Shown one piece after another: positions 52,801 to 61,161 of a stretch of DNA of 64,000 nucleotides (within the stretch, counting starts at the first letter, position 1; the number at the start of each line of letters is the position of its first letter). The notes beneath the pieces are model-generated. The model made no database searches. It worked only from the letters and a program-made list of their open reading frames with translations, and was not told where the DNA came from. This stretch comes from Bacteroidales bacterium UBA5226 (lineage in GTDB: Bacteria; Bacteroidota; Bacteroidia; Bacteroidales; UBA932). Where the stretch lies: positions 200,895-264,894 of the forward strand of contig DHUU01000020.1 of NCBI GenBank assembly GCA_002409325.1. The letters run 5' to 3'. The translations under genes and the position numbers were made by a program.

Positions 52801-53512
52801 CCGTCTTAAAATAACCGGGACGGTCAGGAAATTCGGGAATAAAAAACACGTGCTTCGACGGCCCGGCAATAAAAGCACAGTTATCTCTATAGGCAGATAC
52901 TATACGATTCGGATTAACGGCAGAGGTTTTCCTGATCATTTCAAATAAAGTGGCCGGTTGTTTTTTACCATCCACAATAAAAATCCCGTTGAATATCTTG
53001 TGCCGGCAATGCTCGGAATTTGCCTGGGAAAAGCCAAATATTTCAGAGTCTGTCAGGAAGCGGTTCAGACGTCGGGAAAGATCCTGCATATAGCAGACTT
53101 CCTCCTGGTTCAGTGCCAATCCTTCCTCCCGGTTGTATGCCTCAATGTCGCGGATCTCCCTGACCGGTTCGGGAAACCGTCCTGTCCGGAATACCTGTTG
53201 GTCCAGTCCCTGGTACATTTCCTGAAGCATGGCATCAAAAGAGTCAGTCTCCCGTGCCGGGAAAAACTCTTCAATGCGGACAACTCCCGGTATGTTCATG
53301 CTCTGGCAGATCTCTGTTGCCACCGTGCTCCAGGGGGTGACCATTTCGCGACGCGGGCCCGTGAACCATCCTTTGAGCACGGGGTCGCAGGGATCTGTGG
53401 GGGCTGCCCCTCCAAACAACCAGGTCAGGGCTTCCAGGTGCTGATTGGATAATGCCCGCTCTGTCTGAACGACCAGTACCTCAGAGCGGTTTTTCAGAAA
53501 AAAAGAGATCAT
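49799..53512 (-). CDS. purL: Phosphoribosylformylglycinamidine synthase PurL (single-chain)
   Basis: Fourth step of de novo purine synthesis: FGAR plus glutamine plus ATP to FGAM. The 1237 residues start MISFFLKNRSEVLVVQTERAL. An N-terminal linker region is followed by two AIRS-type halves (AETHNFPTTVEPFNGAATGSGGEIRD, HDHGAGGHLN, HDISAGGLL) and a C-terminal glutaminase with catalytic Cys in LGVCNGCQLMAELGL and His in MMPHPERCIYPWNW. This is the large fused form. It lies 11 bp after rhaD on the same strand; rhaD and the P-loop gene upstream share its direction. Confidence 0.96.
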   Translation of the reverse strand: MISFFLKNRSEVLVVQTERALSNQHLEALTWLFGGAAPTDPCDPVLKGWFTGPRREMVTPWSTVATEICQSMNIPGVVRIEEFFPARETDSFDAMLQEMYQGLDQQVFRTGRFPEPVREIRDIEAYNREEGLALNQEEVCYMQDLSRRLNRFLTDSEIFGFSQANSEHCRHKIFNGIFIVDGKKQPATLFEMIRKTSAVNPNRIVSAYRDNCAFIAGPSKHVFFIPEFPDRPGYFKTVPYDTVISLKAETHNFPTTVEPFNGAATGSGGEIRDRMAGGKASFPIAGTAVYMTSMPRLEGGPERSQGRPWMYHAPEDILTKASNGASDYGNKFGQPLICGSLLCFEQVENGHRYGYDKVIMQAGGVGFARLEDAQKEKPCKGDKIVLLGGDNYRIGMGGGAVSSVATGEFGNAIELNAVQRSNPEMQKRVYNTIRSLAEKTVNPIVSIHDHGAGGHLNCLAELVENEGGKIDMQKLPLGDPTLSAKEIIGNESQERMGLLMHPQDVDLLRKTAERERAPMYVIGEITGDGRFTFENSGTGEKPIDLEIKDLFGSVPRTVMEDQTCNVVFKPLAYGQDNASLTDYAQQVMQLESVACKDWLTNKVDRSVTGWVAGQQCAGELQLPLNDYGLTAIGFVPSQKGFSGIATSLGHAPVAGLIDPEAGSRLSIAEALTNLVFVAPDDGLRDVSLSANWMWPCRNKGEDARLYRAVRAASDFACQLGINIPTGKDSLSMTQKYPDGSKVLSPGTVIISAVAPVSDVRRKVQPVMDCMTPSVLLYVDFSGRKERVCHLGGSALAQCLGKIGASCPDVEDGETFKRGFETVRELIVQEVVLAGHDISAGGLLTCLLEMCFANTGGGIRLREHVLEEIAGADRTAALFAEYPGVVLQVRADRIHQALGLLLQNDVKTRLLGTPCEERMIMADETLSFDIDRLRDLWFHTSYLMDKRQCGPVKARERFENYARTPLKFEFPSWFDGTVEAPCRSSGNIPLPKAAIIREKGSQCDREMAWMLYLAGFDVRDVHTTDLISGRETLDDIRLIVFVGGFSNADTLGSAKGWAGAFLYNPKAKETLDRYYARKDTLSLGVCNGCQLMAELGLITPAAREKSPKIQPNESGKFECNFVNITIEKSNSVFLKSLQGSRLGIWIAHGKGKFSIQPDTENYAVAARYSYDMYPANPNGSPGAVAAVTSACGRHLAMMPHPERCIYPWNWAYYPANRASDAVSPWLLMFTEARQFCMK

Positions 53513-53523
53513 AGATAAAAAAC

Positions 53524-54285
53524 TTAACTGCGTAGCGAATGAACGTACAGGTATATCTTTGCCGCGGTATTGAGTGTATCCACGGCATCGAACACTTCCA
53601 AAATATTGGTTCCCGTGCCCAGAACCCCGTGGCGTTCCCACAACATAATGCGGAAATTCTTCAGATCTTTGATACTTGCTTTCGCCAGTTCCATGGATCC
53701 GGGCATTTCATAGGGTACCCATGCCAATCCGTTGGGTACGCACATTTTTACTTCTGCATGCATTTCGTACAATGCTTCGGTTATTGCCCGCGTACTTTTC
53801 AATTCGCTGATATGGGACAGGGCTATCAATTCATTAGGGTGTGTGTGGAAAACAACGCGCCTGCCTGCAGACACGGGAACACCCTGTTGTAAGGCTTCCT
53901 GTGCGAAGACCTGGTGCATGAGCAGGTGAGAAGGCAACTCTATGGTGGGTGGCAAGTCTTTGTCTGCCAGAATATCAATGCTTTTACCATCGCCAGCTAC
54001 CCGGGTAATGATCCCCTGGTCCATGGGATTTCTGGCAACATCACGCATCCTGGAACCTGCGCTGGTCACGTAATAATACTGTCCTACCAGTTCCGGAACC
54101 GTATGGTATAGGGGAATTTTGGTGATGGCAGGCAGGTTTCTGTTTTCTTCTCCTACGAATTCAGTCACGTTAACGGTGATGTTTCCGGCATTCCTTTCTG
54201 CCCATCCTTTTTGCCACATATATTCGGCCACCCTGGCAATGTCGTTAATTTGCATTTGCAAAGGCCCATTGTACTTCAGAATCAT
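53524..54285 (-). CDS. rhaD: Rhamnulose-1-phosphate aldolase
   Basis: Class II aldolase splitting L-rhamnulose 1-phosphate to dihydroxyacetone phosphate and lactaldehyde. The 253 residues include QKGWAERNAGNITVN (substrate phosphate loop), GSRMRDVARNP, the zinc site in HTHPNELIALSH and WERHGV near the C-terminus. The family fit to Bacteroidota RhaD is good. No rhaA, rhaB, rhaM or rhamnose transporter gene lies in the window, so this gene is orphaned, between a P-loop ATPase and purL. Confidence 0.88.
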   Translation of the reverse strand: MILKYNGPLQMQINDIARVAEYMWQKGWAERNAGNITVNVTEFVGEENRNLPAITKIPLYHTVPELVGQYYYVTSAGSRMRDVARNPMDQGIITRVAGDGKSIDILADKDLPPTIELPSHLLMHQVFAQEALQQGVPVSAGRRVVFHTHPNELIALSHISELKSTRAITEALYEMHAEVKMCVPNGLAWVPYEMPGSMELAKASIKDLKNFRIMLWERHGVLGTGTNILEVFDAVDTLNTAAKIYLYVHSLRS

Positions 54286-54289
54286 TTTC

Positions 54290-54829
54290 TCAACTTTTTA
54301 CTAGTAAACAAATTTTCATAATAACCAGGTCCAGTGTCCTGTGACTGTAGGTCTCAAAGGGTATCTTGTTGCCTACCAGGATATCAATGATTTTTTCATC
54401 CAGTTCCAGAGACTGTTCCAGGTTGTGGATACGTCCTTCCTGTTCAAAATAAGCAGTCCTTTGAATAAACAGGTTAAAATTGTTGAACCGGTTGAAATTC
54501 TTAATGATCTCCTTACGAAAAGAATCCGACACGTTTACTCCAAAGACCAGGCTGTTCAACAGGGTGGCATCTGTCACCACAACGTCAACTTTTCCAACCA
54601 GCCTTTCCACACGGTGTGTCTGTACTTCAAAAATGTGGTGCTGGTGTGGTTCGCTGCCATCCAGAATGTCAACTTTTTCATCCCATACCAGTTCTTTCGC
54701 GTATTCTGAAACGTATTCAGTTACAAGCCGCTGCTTTTTCAATTTACTGGCAATCTCCCAGGCACAGGTGGTCTTGCCGGCGGCAGGACCACCGAAAAGA
54801 TTGACAATCAAAGTGTTTTTGGATGGCAT
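54290..54829 (-). CDS. NadR/AAA_28-like P-loop ATPase
   Basis: A 179-residue cytoplasmic P-loop protein with Walker A GGPAAGKTT and the segments LVTEYVSEYAKELVWDEK and VDVVVTDATLLNSLVFG, which resemble the AAA_28 / NadR kinase fold. NadR phosphorylates nicotinamide riboside; here no adenylyltransferase domain is present and the substrate is unknown. ATG 54829 was chosen because a -7 box lies just upstream of it. It is followed 4 bp later by rhaD. Confidence 0.7.
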   Translation of the reverse strand: MPSKNTLIVNLFGGPAAGKTTCAWEIASKLKKQRLVTEYVSEYAKELVWDEKVDILDGSEPHQHHIFEVQTHRVERLVGKVDVVVTDATLLNSLVFGVNVSDSFRKEIIKNFNRFNNFNLFIQRTAYFEQEGRIHNLEQSLELDEKIIDILVGNKIPFETYSHRTLDLVIMKICLLVKS

Positions 54830-54850
54830 TTTATTGTATTTCAGGAAAAA

Positions 54851-54858
54851 CAAATATA
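54851..54858 (-). promoter_or_regulatory. -7 box TATATTTG for the P-loop ATPase-rhaD-purL run
   Basis: Minus-strand TATATTTG, exact TAnnTTTG match, 21 nt before ATG 54829. Supports the internal start over ATG 54853. No clear -33. Confidence 0.5.
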
Positions 54859-56871
54859 CTATTTTTTTAAATAGGAGTATGGTAAATTTTCATTCTGGAA
54901 GGACTTCCCCCGGACCGGACGGGCTGTCATGATGAATTCCAGTACTCCCCCCTGCAGGAGTTGCCCGTGGGTAATAAAGGAAGAATCCAGCGCTTTCCCA
55001 TTCCATTTCACCTCTTTTACATAAATATTCTTTTCTGTAAGCCGGGGCGCCTCTATTGTCAGCACTTTACCGCCTTCCAGACGGATGGTCATTTTTTTAA
55101 AATACGGAGCGCCCAGGACATACTGATCTGTTCCGGGACACAATGGATACAGTCCCAGGGCCGAAAATACAAACCAGGCCGGTGATGCATCTGCCGTGGT
55201 ATATGAATCCATCATGTTCCTGATCTTTTTCTGGCCTTTCCAGGGAGCGGCCGTCCATGTATACAAATAAGGAAGTTCCTTGAAAGATGCGGCACTGTCC
55301 AGCCGTCTCTCATATGCTTTCCTGCCCCCTGTCCTTTCAACGATATCTGCCATATTGTGCGGAACAAACAGCAGAGAATCCCGGCAGTCAGGAGAATCTG
55401 TTCCCTCCTTCCATGAGTGGTCACGGTTCCGCTCTTGCGCATATCCGGTCAGGGGATCAAGCAACCACTGATAAGCTGTGACATAAGGCCGAACCCGGTT
55501 TACGGTTTCCATATATCCTTCACCGGAAGCTATTACCATCAGGCACCAGTTAGCATAGGATAAATTCCTGGTCAGGGTAACTGAGCCGGGAAAAGATCCC
55601 GAGGGAATGAATCCTGTTTCTGCAGCCAGGGAGACGGGTCCCGGATATGGTGTTTGCAACGTATAGGTCATGGCTTCCAGAATGCGCGGAGTCAGAGAAG
55701 CTGGCAGAATACCCTTGACAACGGCATCGGTAAGCTGGGATATGGCCCTGTACTGTATGCCATTTCCTGGTAGGAACCTGAGAACATTCTTCTCATAATA
55801 GGCCAGGGCAGAAGCGGCGAATTGACGGCTCCTGCCGGGTACAATAAAAGTCATAAGTGCATCCCGGACCATGCTGCCCGGATTGAGGGCGGCATAATTC
55901 ACATGATACTCAGAGGTGTGTATGTTGTTGTCGTTGCCACGGAACCTGCCATCTGCGTCATGTGATAAGGCGGGATTTATCATGGCCTGAGACAGAGACT
56001 TGTAAAACAGGCTCCTGCGCGATTCCAGCACTTGGTTGCCCATGGGTTCTTCAATGGTGATGATTCCCAATTCTTTTTCCCAAAGCTGACCGGCTTCCCA
56101 GAGAAGCGTTTCAAAACTCTTTCCGTTCTGTTCAGCCTTCAGGTTATTCAAGGCTCCCAGGGCATCGATGGAGGAAAACGCGATCTGGATTTCCAGTATC
56201 CCGTCACCAACAAATTGCTGCCCACCCTTTACCAGGTCAAATACGAATACGGCATCCAGATTTTGTCCGCCCATCAGGGGATAATTTTCCAGTGCAACGG
56301 TGCTGTCGGTTGCAAAATATCGTTTCACCGGCCGAGAGAAACGCATGGCAAAGTATGTGTGCCGGATTTCCCCGTCACCGCGATTTATGACACTGCCGGT
56401 AACGGTATATGGATCTTCCACCCTGAGACCGGCCCAAAGGATCACATATCCGGTACTAGCCGGTGCACCTGAAAGATCCAGCCTGATCCGCCCTTCTTTT
56501 TGAGGTTCACCGGATTTGGTAAAAAAGGCATACCGGTGCATAGCACCCCTTGGAGTGGCTGTTACCTGGATATCCATATCAGGATTTGTGGATACAAAGT
56601 GCAAAGACCCCGGAGTCTGAGAAGCAGCTCCTTCCTGCAGGGACAAAGGCCCGGCAGAGGGCACAAACCCCAGGCTGCCGTATTCAAGGCCTGAACTCAC
56701 ATTAAAAAACCTATGTTCAAAAGTCAAAGTCTTCCCTGCCTGCTGCTCTTCCAGGCGGGGAAAAACAGTTACAGCGCCAAAAGGCACGCAAATCCCCTGG
56801 TAAGTGCTGCCTGCTAGAATAATGGCCGGAAAACACAGGACCAGGACAAACCAGGTAAACCGTCTTATCAT
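54859..56871 (-). CDS. Divergent GH92-like protein, catalytic loop altered
   Basis: A 670-residue secreted protein (signal to about IILAG) similar to GH92 alpha-mannosidases. The C-terminal part is clear: AWFVFSALGLYPLCPGTDQYVLGAPYFKKMTI, GKVLTIEAP, NIYVKEVKWNGKAL. The GNDDxGxMSAW loop that carries catalytic acidic residues is replaced by YTTADASPAW, and the N-terminal domain is divergent. It may therefore be inactive, binding only, or have a different specificity. It overlaps the upstream DUF362 gene by 4 bp. Slightly shorter than most GH92 (about 740). Confidence 0.75.
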   Translation of the reverse strand: MIRRFTWFVLVLCFPAIILAGSTYQGICVPFGAVTVFPRLEEQQAGKTLTFEHRFFNVSSGLEYGSLGFVPSAGPLSLQEGAASQTPGSLHFVSTNPDMDIQVTATPRGAMHRYAFFTKSGEPQKEGRIRLDLSGAPASTGYVILWAGLRVEDPYTVTGSVINRGDGEIRHTYFAMRFSRPVKRYFATDSTVALENYPLMGGQNLDAVFVFDLVKGGQQFVGDGILEIQIAFSSIDALGALNNLKAEQNGKSFETLLWEAGQLWEKELGIITIEEPMGNQVLESRRSLFYKSLSQAMINPALSHDADGRFRGNDNNIHTSEYHVNYAALNPGSMVRDALMTFIVPGRSRQFAASALAYYEKNVLRFLPGNGIQYRAISQLTDAVVKGILPASLTPRILEAMTYTLQTPYPGPVSLAAETGFIPSGSFPGSVTLTRNLSYANWCLMVIASGEGYMETVNRVRPYVTAYQWLLDPLTGYAQERNRDHSWKEGTDSPDCRDSLLFVPHNMADIVERTGGRKAYERRLDSAASFKELPYLYTWTAAPWKGQKKIRNMMDSYTTADASPAWFVFSALGLYPLCPGTDQYVLGAPYFKKMTIRLEGGKVLTIEAPRLTEKNIYVKEVKWNGKALDSSFITHGQLLQGGVLEFIMTARPVRGKSFQNENLPYSYLKK

Positions 56872-57983
56872 ATTTCAATCAGGGTATAACTACGTGATCC
56901 AATTCCTATCTTTTGGGCATGTGTAAGCCCGAATTCCGCGTCGGTACGAGGATGTATACAAAGAAACTTATCTTCTCCCAGCCGGGAGTCCGTTCCCCCC
57001 GGATCGGCCAGGCTGCCGGATGTTGCCGGGGACTTTTTTACCAGATCAAAACAAGCCTGGTCCAGGGCCAGCGGATCAAAAGAAGCCAGTATGCCTATAT
57101 TCGGAACTATGGGGATGTCGTTCATGCCCCAGCAATCGCAAAACGGCGATACATCCATGATGAAACTCACATGAAAATGCGCTTTTCCCTGTAGTGCTGC
57201 CCACGCATATTCAGCGATCTTGGCGGTCAGACCCTGTGCCGAGGAAGATTCACCAGCCTGCGCCGCATCGTACTGGCATACGGCAACACACTGTCCACAT
57301 CCGACACATATATCGTAATTGATCACCGCAATTTTTCCTGCATCAAGGATCACTGCCCCATGGCGGCAATTCATCACGCACTGGCGGCATCCCGTGCAAT
57401 TGGCACGTTCTATGACCGGCTTGGAATCCGAGTGAAGGTGCAATTTACCTGCTACACTGGCCGAGCCCATCCCAATATTTTTCAGGGTGCCTCCGAATCC
57501 TGTCTGCTCATGACCTTTGAAATGAGTCATGCTCACGAGCACATCGGCTTTGGCAATGGCCGAGGCAATCAGGGCTTCCCTGCAATACTCCCCGCCGGGA
57601 ATGGGAATCACCACCTGGTCGGTGCCTTTGAGTCCGTCGGCAATAATGACCGGAGCCCCGGGGACGCTTATGGGATTGTACCCGTTCAGATAAGCGGTGT
57701 GCAAATGGTCCACGGCATTAGAACGCGAACCGCTGTAGAGGGTATTGGTATCGGTCAAAAAAGTCCGTGCGCCCGTCTTCCCTAGCAGTTCCACCATCCT
57801 GGAAGCGTAATTGTGACGAATGAATGCCAGATTACCCAGTTCCCCGAAATGGATTTTGATGGCTGTAAACTTATCTTTACAATCAAGCCGGCCTATTCCG
57901 GCGGCCTTGACAAGTAGTTCCATTTTTTTGGGTAAACTCCTGCCGGGACGCGATTTGAAATCCGTTAAAAAAACTTCACTCAT
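56868..57983 (-). CDS. DUF362 domain protein with two 4Fe-4S clusters
   Basis: A 371-residue protein starting MSEVFLTDFKSRPGRSL (ATG 57983; the longer frame to 58133 would cross a -7 box). The DUF362 domain includes AIKIHFGELGNLAFIRHNYA, FLTDTNTLYSGSRSNAVDHL and SMTHFKGHEQTGFGGTLKNIGMG. Two ferredoxin motifs follow at about 190-235: CTGCRQCVMNC and CVGCGQCVAVC. The function is not known; the family is common in anaerobes. It forms an operon with the GH92-like gene through a 4-bp overlap, an odd pairing. Confidence 0.9.
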   Translation of the reverse strand: MSEVFLTDFKSRPGRSLPKKMELLVKAAGIGRLDCKDKFTAIKIHFGELGNLAFIRHNYASRMVELLGKTGARTFLTDTNTLYSGSRSNAVDHLHTAYLNGYNPISVPGAPVIIADGLKGTDQVVIPIPGGEYCREALIASAIAKADVLVSMTHFKGHEQTGFGGTLKNIGMGSASVAGKLHLHSDSKPVIERANCTGCRQCVMNCRHGAVILDAGKIAVINYDICVGCGQCVAVCQYDAAQAGESSSAQGLTAKIAEYAWAALQGKAHFHVSFIMDVSPFCDCWGMNDIPIVPNIGILASFDPLALDQACFDLVKKSPATSGSLADPGGTDSRLGEDKFLCIHPRTDAEFGLTHAQKIGIGSRSYTLIEI

Positions 57984-58001
57984 GCCTGTTAATTTTAGGG
58001 G

Positions 58002-58009
58002 CAAAGATA
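58002..58009 (-). promoter_or_regulatory. -7 box TATCTTTG for the DUF362 gene
   Basis: Exact TAnnTTTG match on the minus strand, 18 nt before ATG 57983. On the plus strand a near match, TATCTTTA (58023-58030), faces the DUF2007 gene. Confidence 0.5.
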
Positions 58010-58055
58010 GCAAGATTTTACGTATCTTTAGGACGTAAAATCTACGTGTCTGATC

Positions 58056-58277
58056 ATGAAAACAGTAGCCCGGTGCAATACACATTTCCAGGCCGATGTC
58101 ATAAAGGGGAACCTGGAAAACGAAGGATTTCATCCCGTCGTTTTTGACAGCAGTATGGATTCGTTCCTGCCCCTGAATACATTGTACAAGGATAACAAGA
58201 TCTTTGTCAACGTACCAGACCAGGAATACCAGGCGGCAAAAGAATACCTGGCCTCTCCAAGTAACGAACCTACTTAG
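58056..58277 (+). CDS. DUF2007 domain protein
   Basis: A 73-residue soluble protein matching DUF2007, a small ferredoxin-like fold related to PII-type signal proteins. Features: ARCNTHFQADVIKGNLENEGFHPVVFD and IFVNVPDQEYQAAKEYL. It stands alone; its 3' end overlaps the GH2 gene by 8 bp convergently. Function not established. Confidence 0.82.
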   Translation: MKTVARCNTHFQADVIKGNLENEGFHPVVFDSSMDSFLPLNTLYKDNKIFVNVPDQEYQAAKEYLASPSNEPT

Positions 58278-60051
58278 TGAGGTAGAAATCTTTCAACACA
58301 TAAAAAGCGGCTTTCTTTATACCTCTTTCCGACACCACGCCTTTCCGGTTGAAAAAATCCTGGATGTAGGCTAACGGCCTGCGTGGTGAACGGAAATCCA
58401 TCAAAATCCAGGGTGATGTTCCGGAAAATCCGTCCACCCTGTCAAACATTTCCAAGGTGTTTCGGAATAACTCGGCCTGGTACTCTTCTGTCCAGCGCTG
58501 CCCCGGTTCCCCGTGGTATCCCTGGAGTGCACCGGCACCAAACTCGCTCACAAAAAAAGGTTTGTCATAAGGAATATACCATTGACGTGTCTTGCAGTCC
58601 TGCGGCGTTCCCCCATACCAGCCCAGATAGTGATTGAAACTGATGATATCCACAAAGCGGCTCATGTAATCTTCCACCTTGTTGGTGTTGTCGTTGAATC
58701 CCGTGATTTCCATGGCCATGCTCAGCAACCTGGTATTGTCATTGCTGCGGACCTGTTTGGCCAGCTTTTCCAGGAATGCATCCCGCGCCGGACTGGGCGG
58801 TGTTTCGTTGGCAACAGACCAGATGGCAATGGCACAGCGGTTTTTGTCCCGTTCCATCATCGCGCGCAATTGGGCCGAGGCGTTCTCAAAGGTGGCTGGA
58901 TTTTCAAAACGGATGGTCCAGTAAACCGGAATCTCGGACCAGAGGATCAGTCCCATTTCCTCGGCCATACGGACCATGTGTTCATTGTGGGGATAATGTG
59001 CCAGCCGCACAAAGTTGCATCCCAGCTCTTTGGCCCACCCCAGCAGGATCCTGCATTCTTCCCGACTTATGACCCGGCCCTGCCGGAAAGGGGCCTCGTC
59101 GTGAATGCTGATTCCTTTAAGGAAAACCTGCTGCCCGTTCAAAAGAATGCTTTTGCCTTTGGTGGTGATATTCCTGAAGCCGATCCTGTCCCGGAGCGTT
59201 TCACCCGGTCCCGACACCGTTACCTGGTAAAGATAAGGCGATTCGGGTGACCAGAGATCCGGTTTTGCCCCAATCCGGAAAGGGGCCTCTCCCTTATCAT
59301 TGGTAACAAACTGCCTGTCAATGCCCAGCCCCGGGATCTGCAACCTTACGCTTACACCGGCCACGGGACTGTCCAAACGGATGTATCCTTCAATGGTATC
59401 GTCCACTCCTTTGGGCAATTGCACCAGGTAATCATCTATGAAGATTTCAGGCGTTTCCACCAGCATCACATCCCGGGTTATACCTCCGTAATTCCACCAG
59501 TCAAAATGCAATGTGGGCACGTTTTCGGCACGCCTGAGGTTATTGACCCGGAGGATCACAAAATTATCCCCTTCCTTCAAAAGATCCGTTACATCAAAGG
59601 CAAATGGGGTGAACCCTCCTTCGTGCGATCCGGCTTCCCTGCCGTTTACCCAGACGTTACACAGGTAATTTACCGCTCCAAAATACAGGAAAACGCGTGT
59701 TCCGGATTTGGCCTTGTATGAAATATCTTTTTTGAACCATAGGGTCCCCTCATAGAAAAACAACCTTTCGTCCTGAGTATTCCAGTCTCCCGGAATGGTC
59801 ATGGTTGCCGAACGGTCAAAATCGTATTCATACCGGTCCCCGGGATTAACGGCTTTCTGGTTTAGAAAAAATCCGTCTTTTAAAGGCTCCTGGCGATAAT
59901 CGAAATATCCGGTATCAAAAGGATCCACAATATAGTTCCATGTCCCGTTAAGGGTCACCGTCTTACGGGCGTATACGTTTTGCAGCACGTGATTGGAAAA
60001 TCCCTGCCAGAAAAACAATACGCCCAGGATGAACAGCGTAAATTTCTTCAT
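58270..60051 (-). CDS. GH2 family glycosidase (beta-glucuronidase/galactosidase type)
   Basis: A 593-residue secreted glycosidase with a signal peptide (MKKFTLFILGVLFFWQGFS). It has the GH2 sugar-binding domain (about 45-195: LWFKKDISYKA, NVWVNGREAGSHEGGFTPF), an immunoglobulin-like domain and a TIM barrel (about 300-590). The acid/base is Glu416 in SVANETPP and the nucleophile Glu503 in VSEFGAG. NFVRLAHYPHNE is typical of GH2. The aglycone side favours beta-glucuronidase-like members but no decisive residue is visible. It precedes (same strand) nothing carbohydrate-specific except the Gfo/Idh gene 7 bp upstream. Confidence 0.88.
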   Translation of the reverse strand: MKKFTLFILGVLFFWQGFSNHVLQNVYARKTVTLNGTWNYIVDPFDTGYFDYRQEPLKDGFFLNQKAVNPGDRYEYDFDRSATMTIPGDWNTQDERLFFYEGTLWFKKDISYKAKSGTRVFLYFGAVNYLCNVWVNGREAGSHEGGFTPFAFDVTDLLKEGDNFVILRVNNLRRAENVPTLHFDWWNYGGITRDVMLVETPEIFIDDYLVQLPKGVDDTIEGYIRLDSPVAGVSVRLQIPGLGIDRQFVTNDKGEAPFRIGAKPDLWSPESPYLYQVTVSGPGETLRDRIGFRNITTKGKSILLNGQQVFLKGISIHDEAPFRQGRVISREECRILLGWAKELGCNFVRLAHYPHNEHMVRMAEEMGLILWSEIPVYWTIRFENPATFENASAQLRAMMERDKNRCAIAIWSVANETPPSPARDAFLEKLAKQVRSNDNTRLLSMAMEITGFNDNTNKVEDYMSRFVDIISFNHYLGWYGGTPQDCKTRQWYIPYDKPFFVSEFGAGALQGYHGEPGQRWTEEYQAELFRNTLEMFDRVDGFSGTSPWILMDFRSPRRPLAYIQDFFNRKGVVSERGIKKAAFYVLKDFYLTK

Positions 60052-60058
60052 AATATCA

Positions 60059-61027
60059 TTATTTGGATTGAATAATGTTTCCGGCCCTGTCTACCAGCTC
60101 CAGCACATCCAGACTTCTTTGGTGTGTGTTGACGGCAGATTCCTTTGCTCCGGATTCAATAACGTCAATGAATTCCTTCACCTCGTAATACATGTCGTCC
60201 ACAATGGTTGGCACTGTAAGGTCTGTTGTGGTCCCGTCCCGTAATTCCAGTACGGGATTTTTCATGGTGGAAAGTTTACCAATGAGGATTCTTCCGTTTT
60301 CTCCCTGTATCTCTGAAGGCAGGAAAGAATCCGATATCTTGGAAAACGCCACCACCGCTTCCATTCCGGGATAAGTCAAAAGTACCGTTCCCTGACCGTC
60401 AACCCCTGTGGATAGGAGTGTTGCCGAGGCCTGCAGCTCTTGTGGCATACCAAAGAGATGCACCAGCGGCGCCAGCCCGTAAACCCCAAGGTCCCGCAGC
60501 GCCCCGGTTCCCATTGCGGCACGAAACGCATTGCTTACCACGCCTTTTTTGAAATTGTCGTAACGAGAGGAATATTGGCAGAATTGCGCAAAAACCCTTC
60601 TAACCGTACCAAGGCGCGGCAAGGCTTCCCTAACCTGAAAGAAATTGGGCATTAACGTGGTCTTCATGGCCTCCAGCAGCACTACCCCGTTACAGCGGGC
60701 CGCCTCTGTCATGGCTTTACCCTCTGCCAGCGACGGCGCCAGAGGTTTTTCACAAAGCACGTGTTTCCCGTGCTCCATCATCAGGATGGCCTGCGGGGCA
60801 TGGCAGCAATTGGGAGAAGCTATGTATACGGCATCCACTTGCGGATCGGCAGCCAGCGCTTCAAGAGATGTTAAGGTTTTTCTGGCCCTGTGTCTGCCGG
60901 CAAATTCGCTGGCACGCTCCTGTGTCCGCGAATAAATAGCCTGCAGGAAAAAACGGGGATCATGAGCGGCTCCCCTCAGAAAGGAATCCACGATCACATT
61001 GGAACCAATGGTGGCAAAACGGATCAT
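60059..61027 (-). CDS. Gfo/Idh/MocA family NAD(P)-dependent oxidoreductase
   Basis: A 322-residue cytoplasmic sugar or cyclitol dehydrogenase. N-terminal Rossmann fold (MIRFATIGSNVIVDSFLRGA), followed by DAVYIASPNCCHAPQAILMMEHGKHVLCEKPLAPS, where the catalytic-type EKP motif is intact, and a C-terminal alpha/beta domain with DLGVYGLAPLVHLFG. It sits 7 bp upstream of the GH2 gene on the same strand, suggesting joint use of a released sugar acid or sugar; that is inference. No lipobox or Tat signal. Confidence 0.9.
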   Translation of the reverse strand: MIRFATIGSNVIVDSFLRGAAHDPRFFLQAIYSRTQERASEFAGRHRARKTLTSLEALAADPQVDAVYIASPNCCHAPQAILMMEHGKHVLCEKPLAPSLAEGKAMTEAARCNGVVLLEAMKTTLMPNFFQVREALPRLGTVRRVFAQFCQYSSRYDNFKKGVVSNAFRAAMGTGALRDLGVYGLAPLVHLFGMPQELQASATLLSTGVDGQGTVLLTYPGMEAVVAFSKISDSFLPSEIQGENGRILIGKLSTMKNPVLELRDGTTTDLTVPTIVDDMYYEVKEFIDVIESGAKESAVNTHQRSLDVLELVDRAGNIIQSK

Positions 61028-61037
61028 AGGAAAAAAG

Positions 61038-61112
61038 TGAGTTGTACTGGATTCGAACCAGTGACCCCTACCCTGTCAAGGTAGTGCTCTAAACCAGCTG
61101 AGCTAACAACTC
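61038..61112 (-). tRNA. tRNA-Val (anticodon GAC)
   Basis: On the minus strand: acceptor GAGTTGT with ACAACTC; anticodon stem CTACC/GGTAG around loop TTGACAG, anticodon GAC; T arm ACTGG-TTCGAAT-CCAGT. Discriminator A, CCA not encoded. It lies upstream of the Gfo/Idh gene. Confidence 0.95.
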
Positions 61113-61161
61113 AATGTGTCAAGGCACGTAAATGTGGGGCAAAAATACAAAAAAGAACCAA

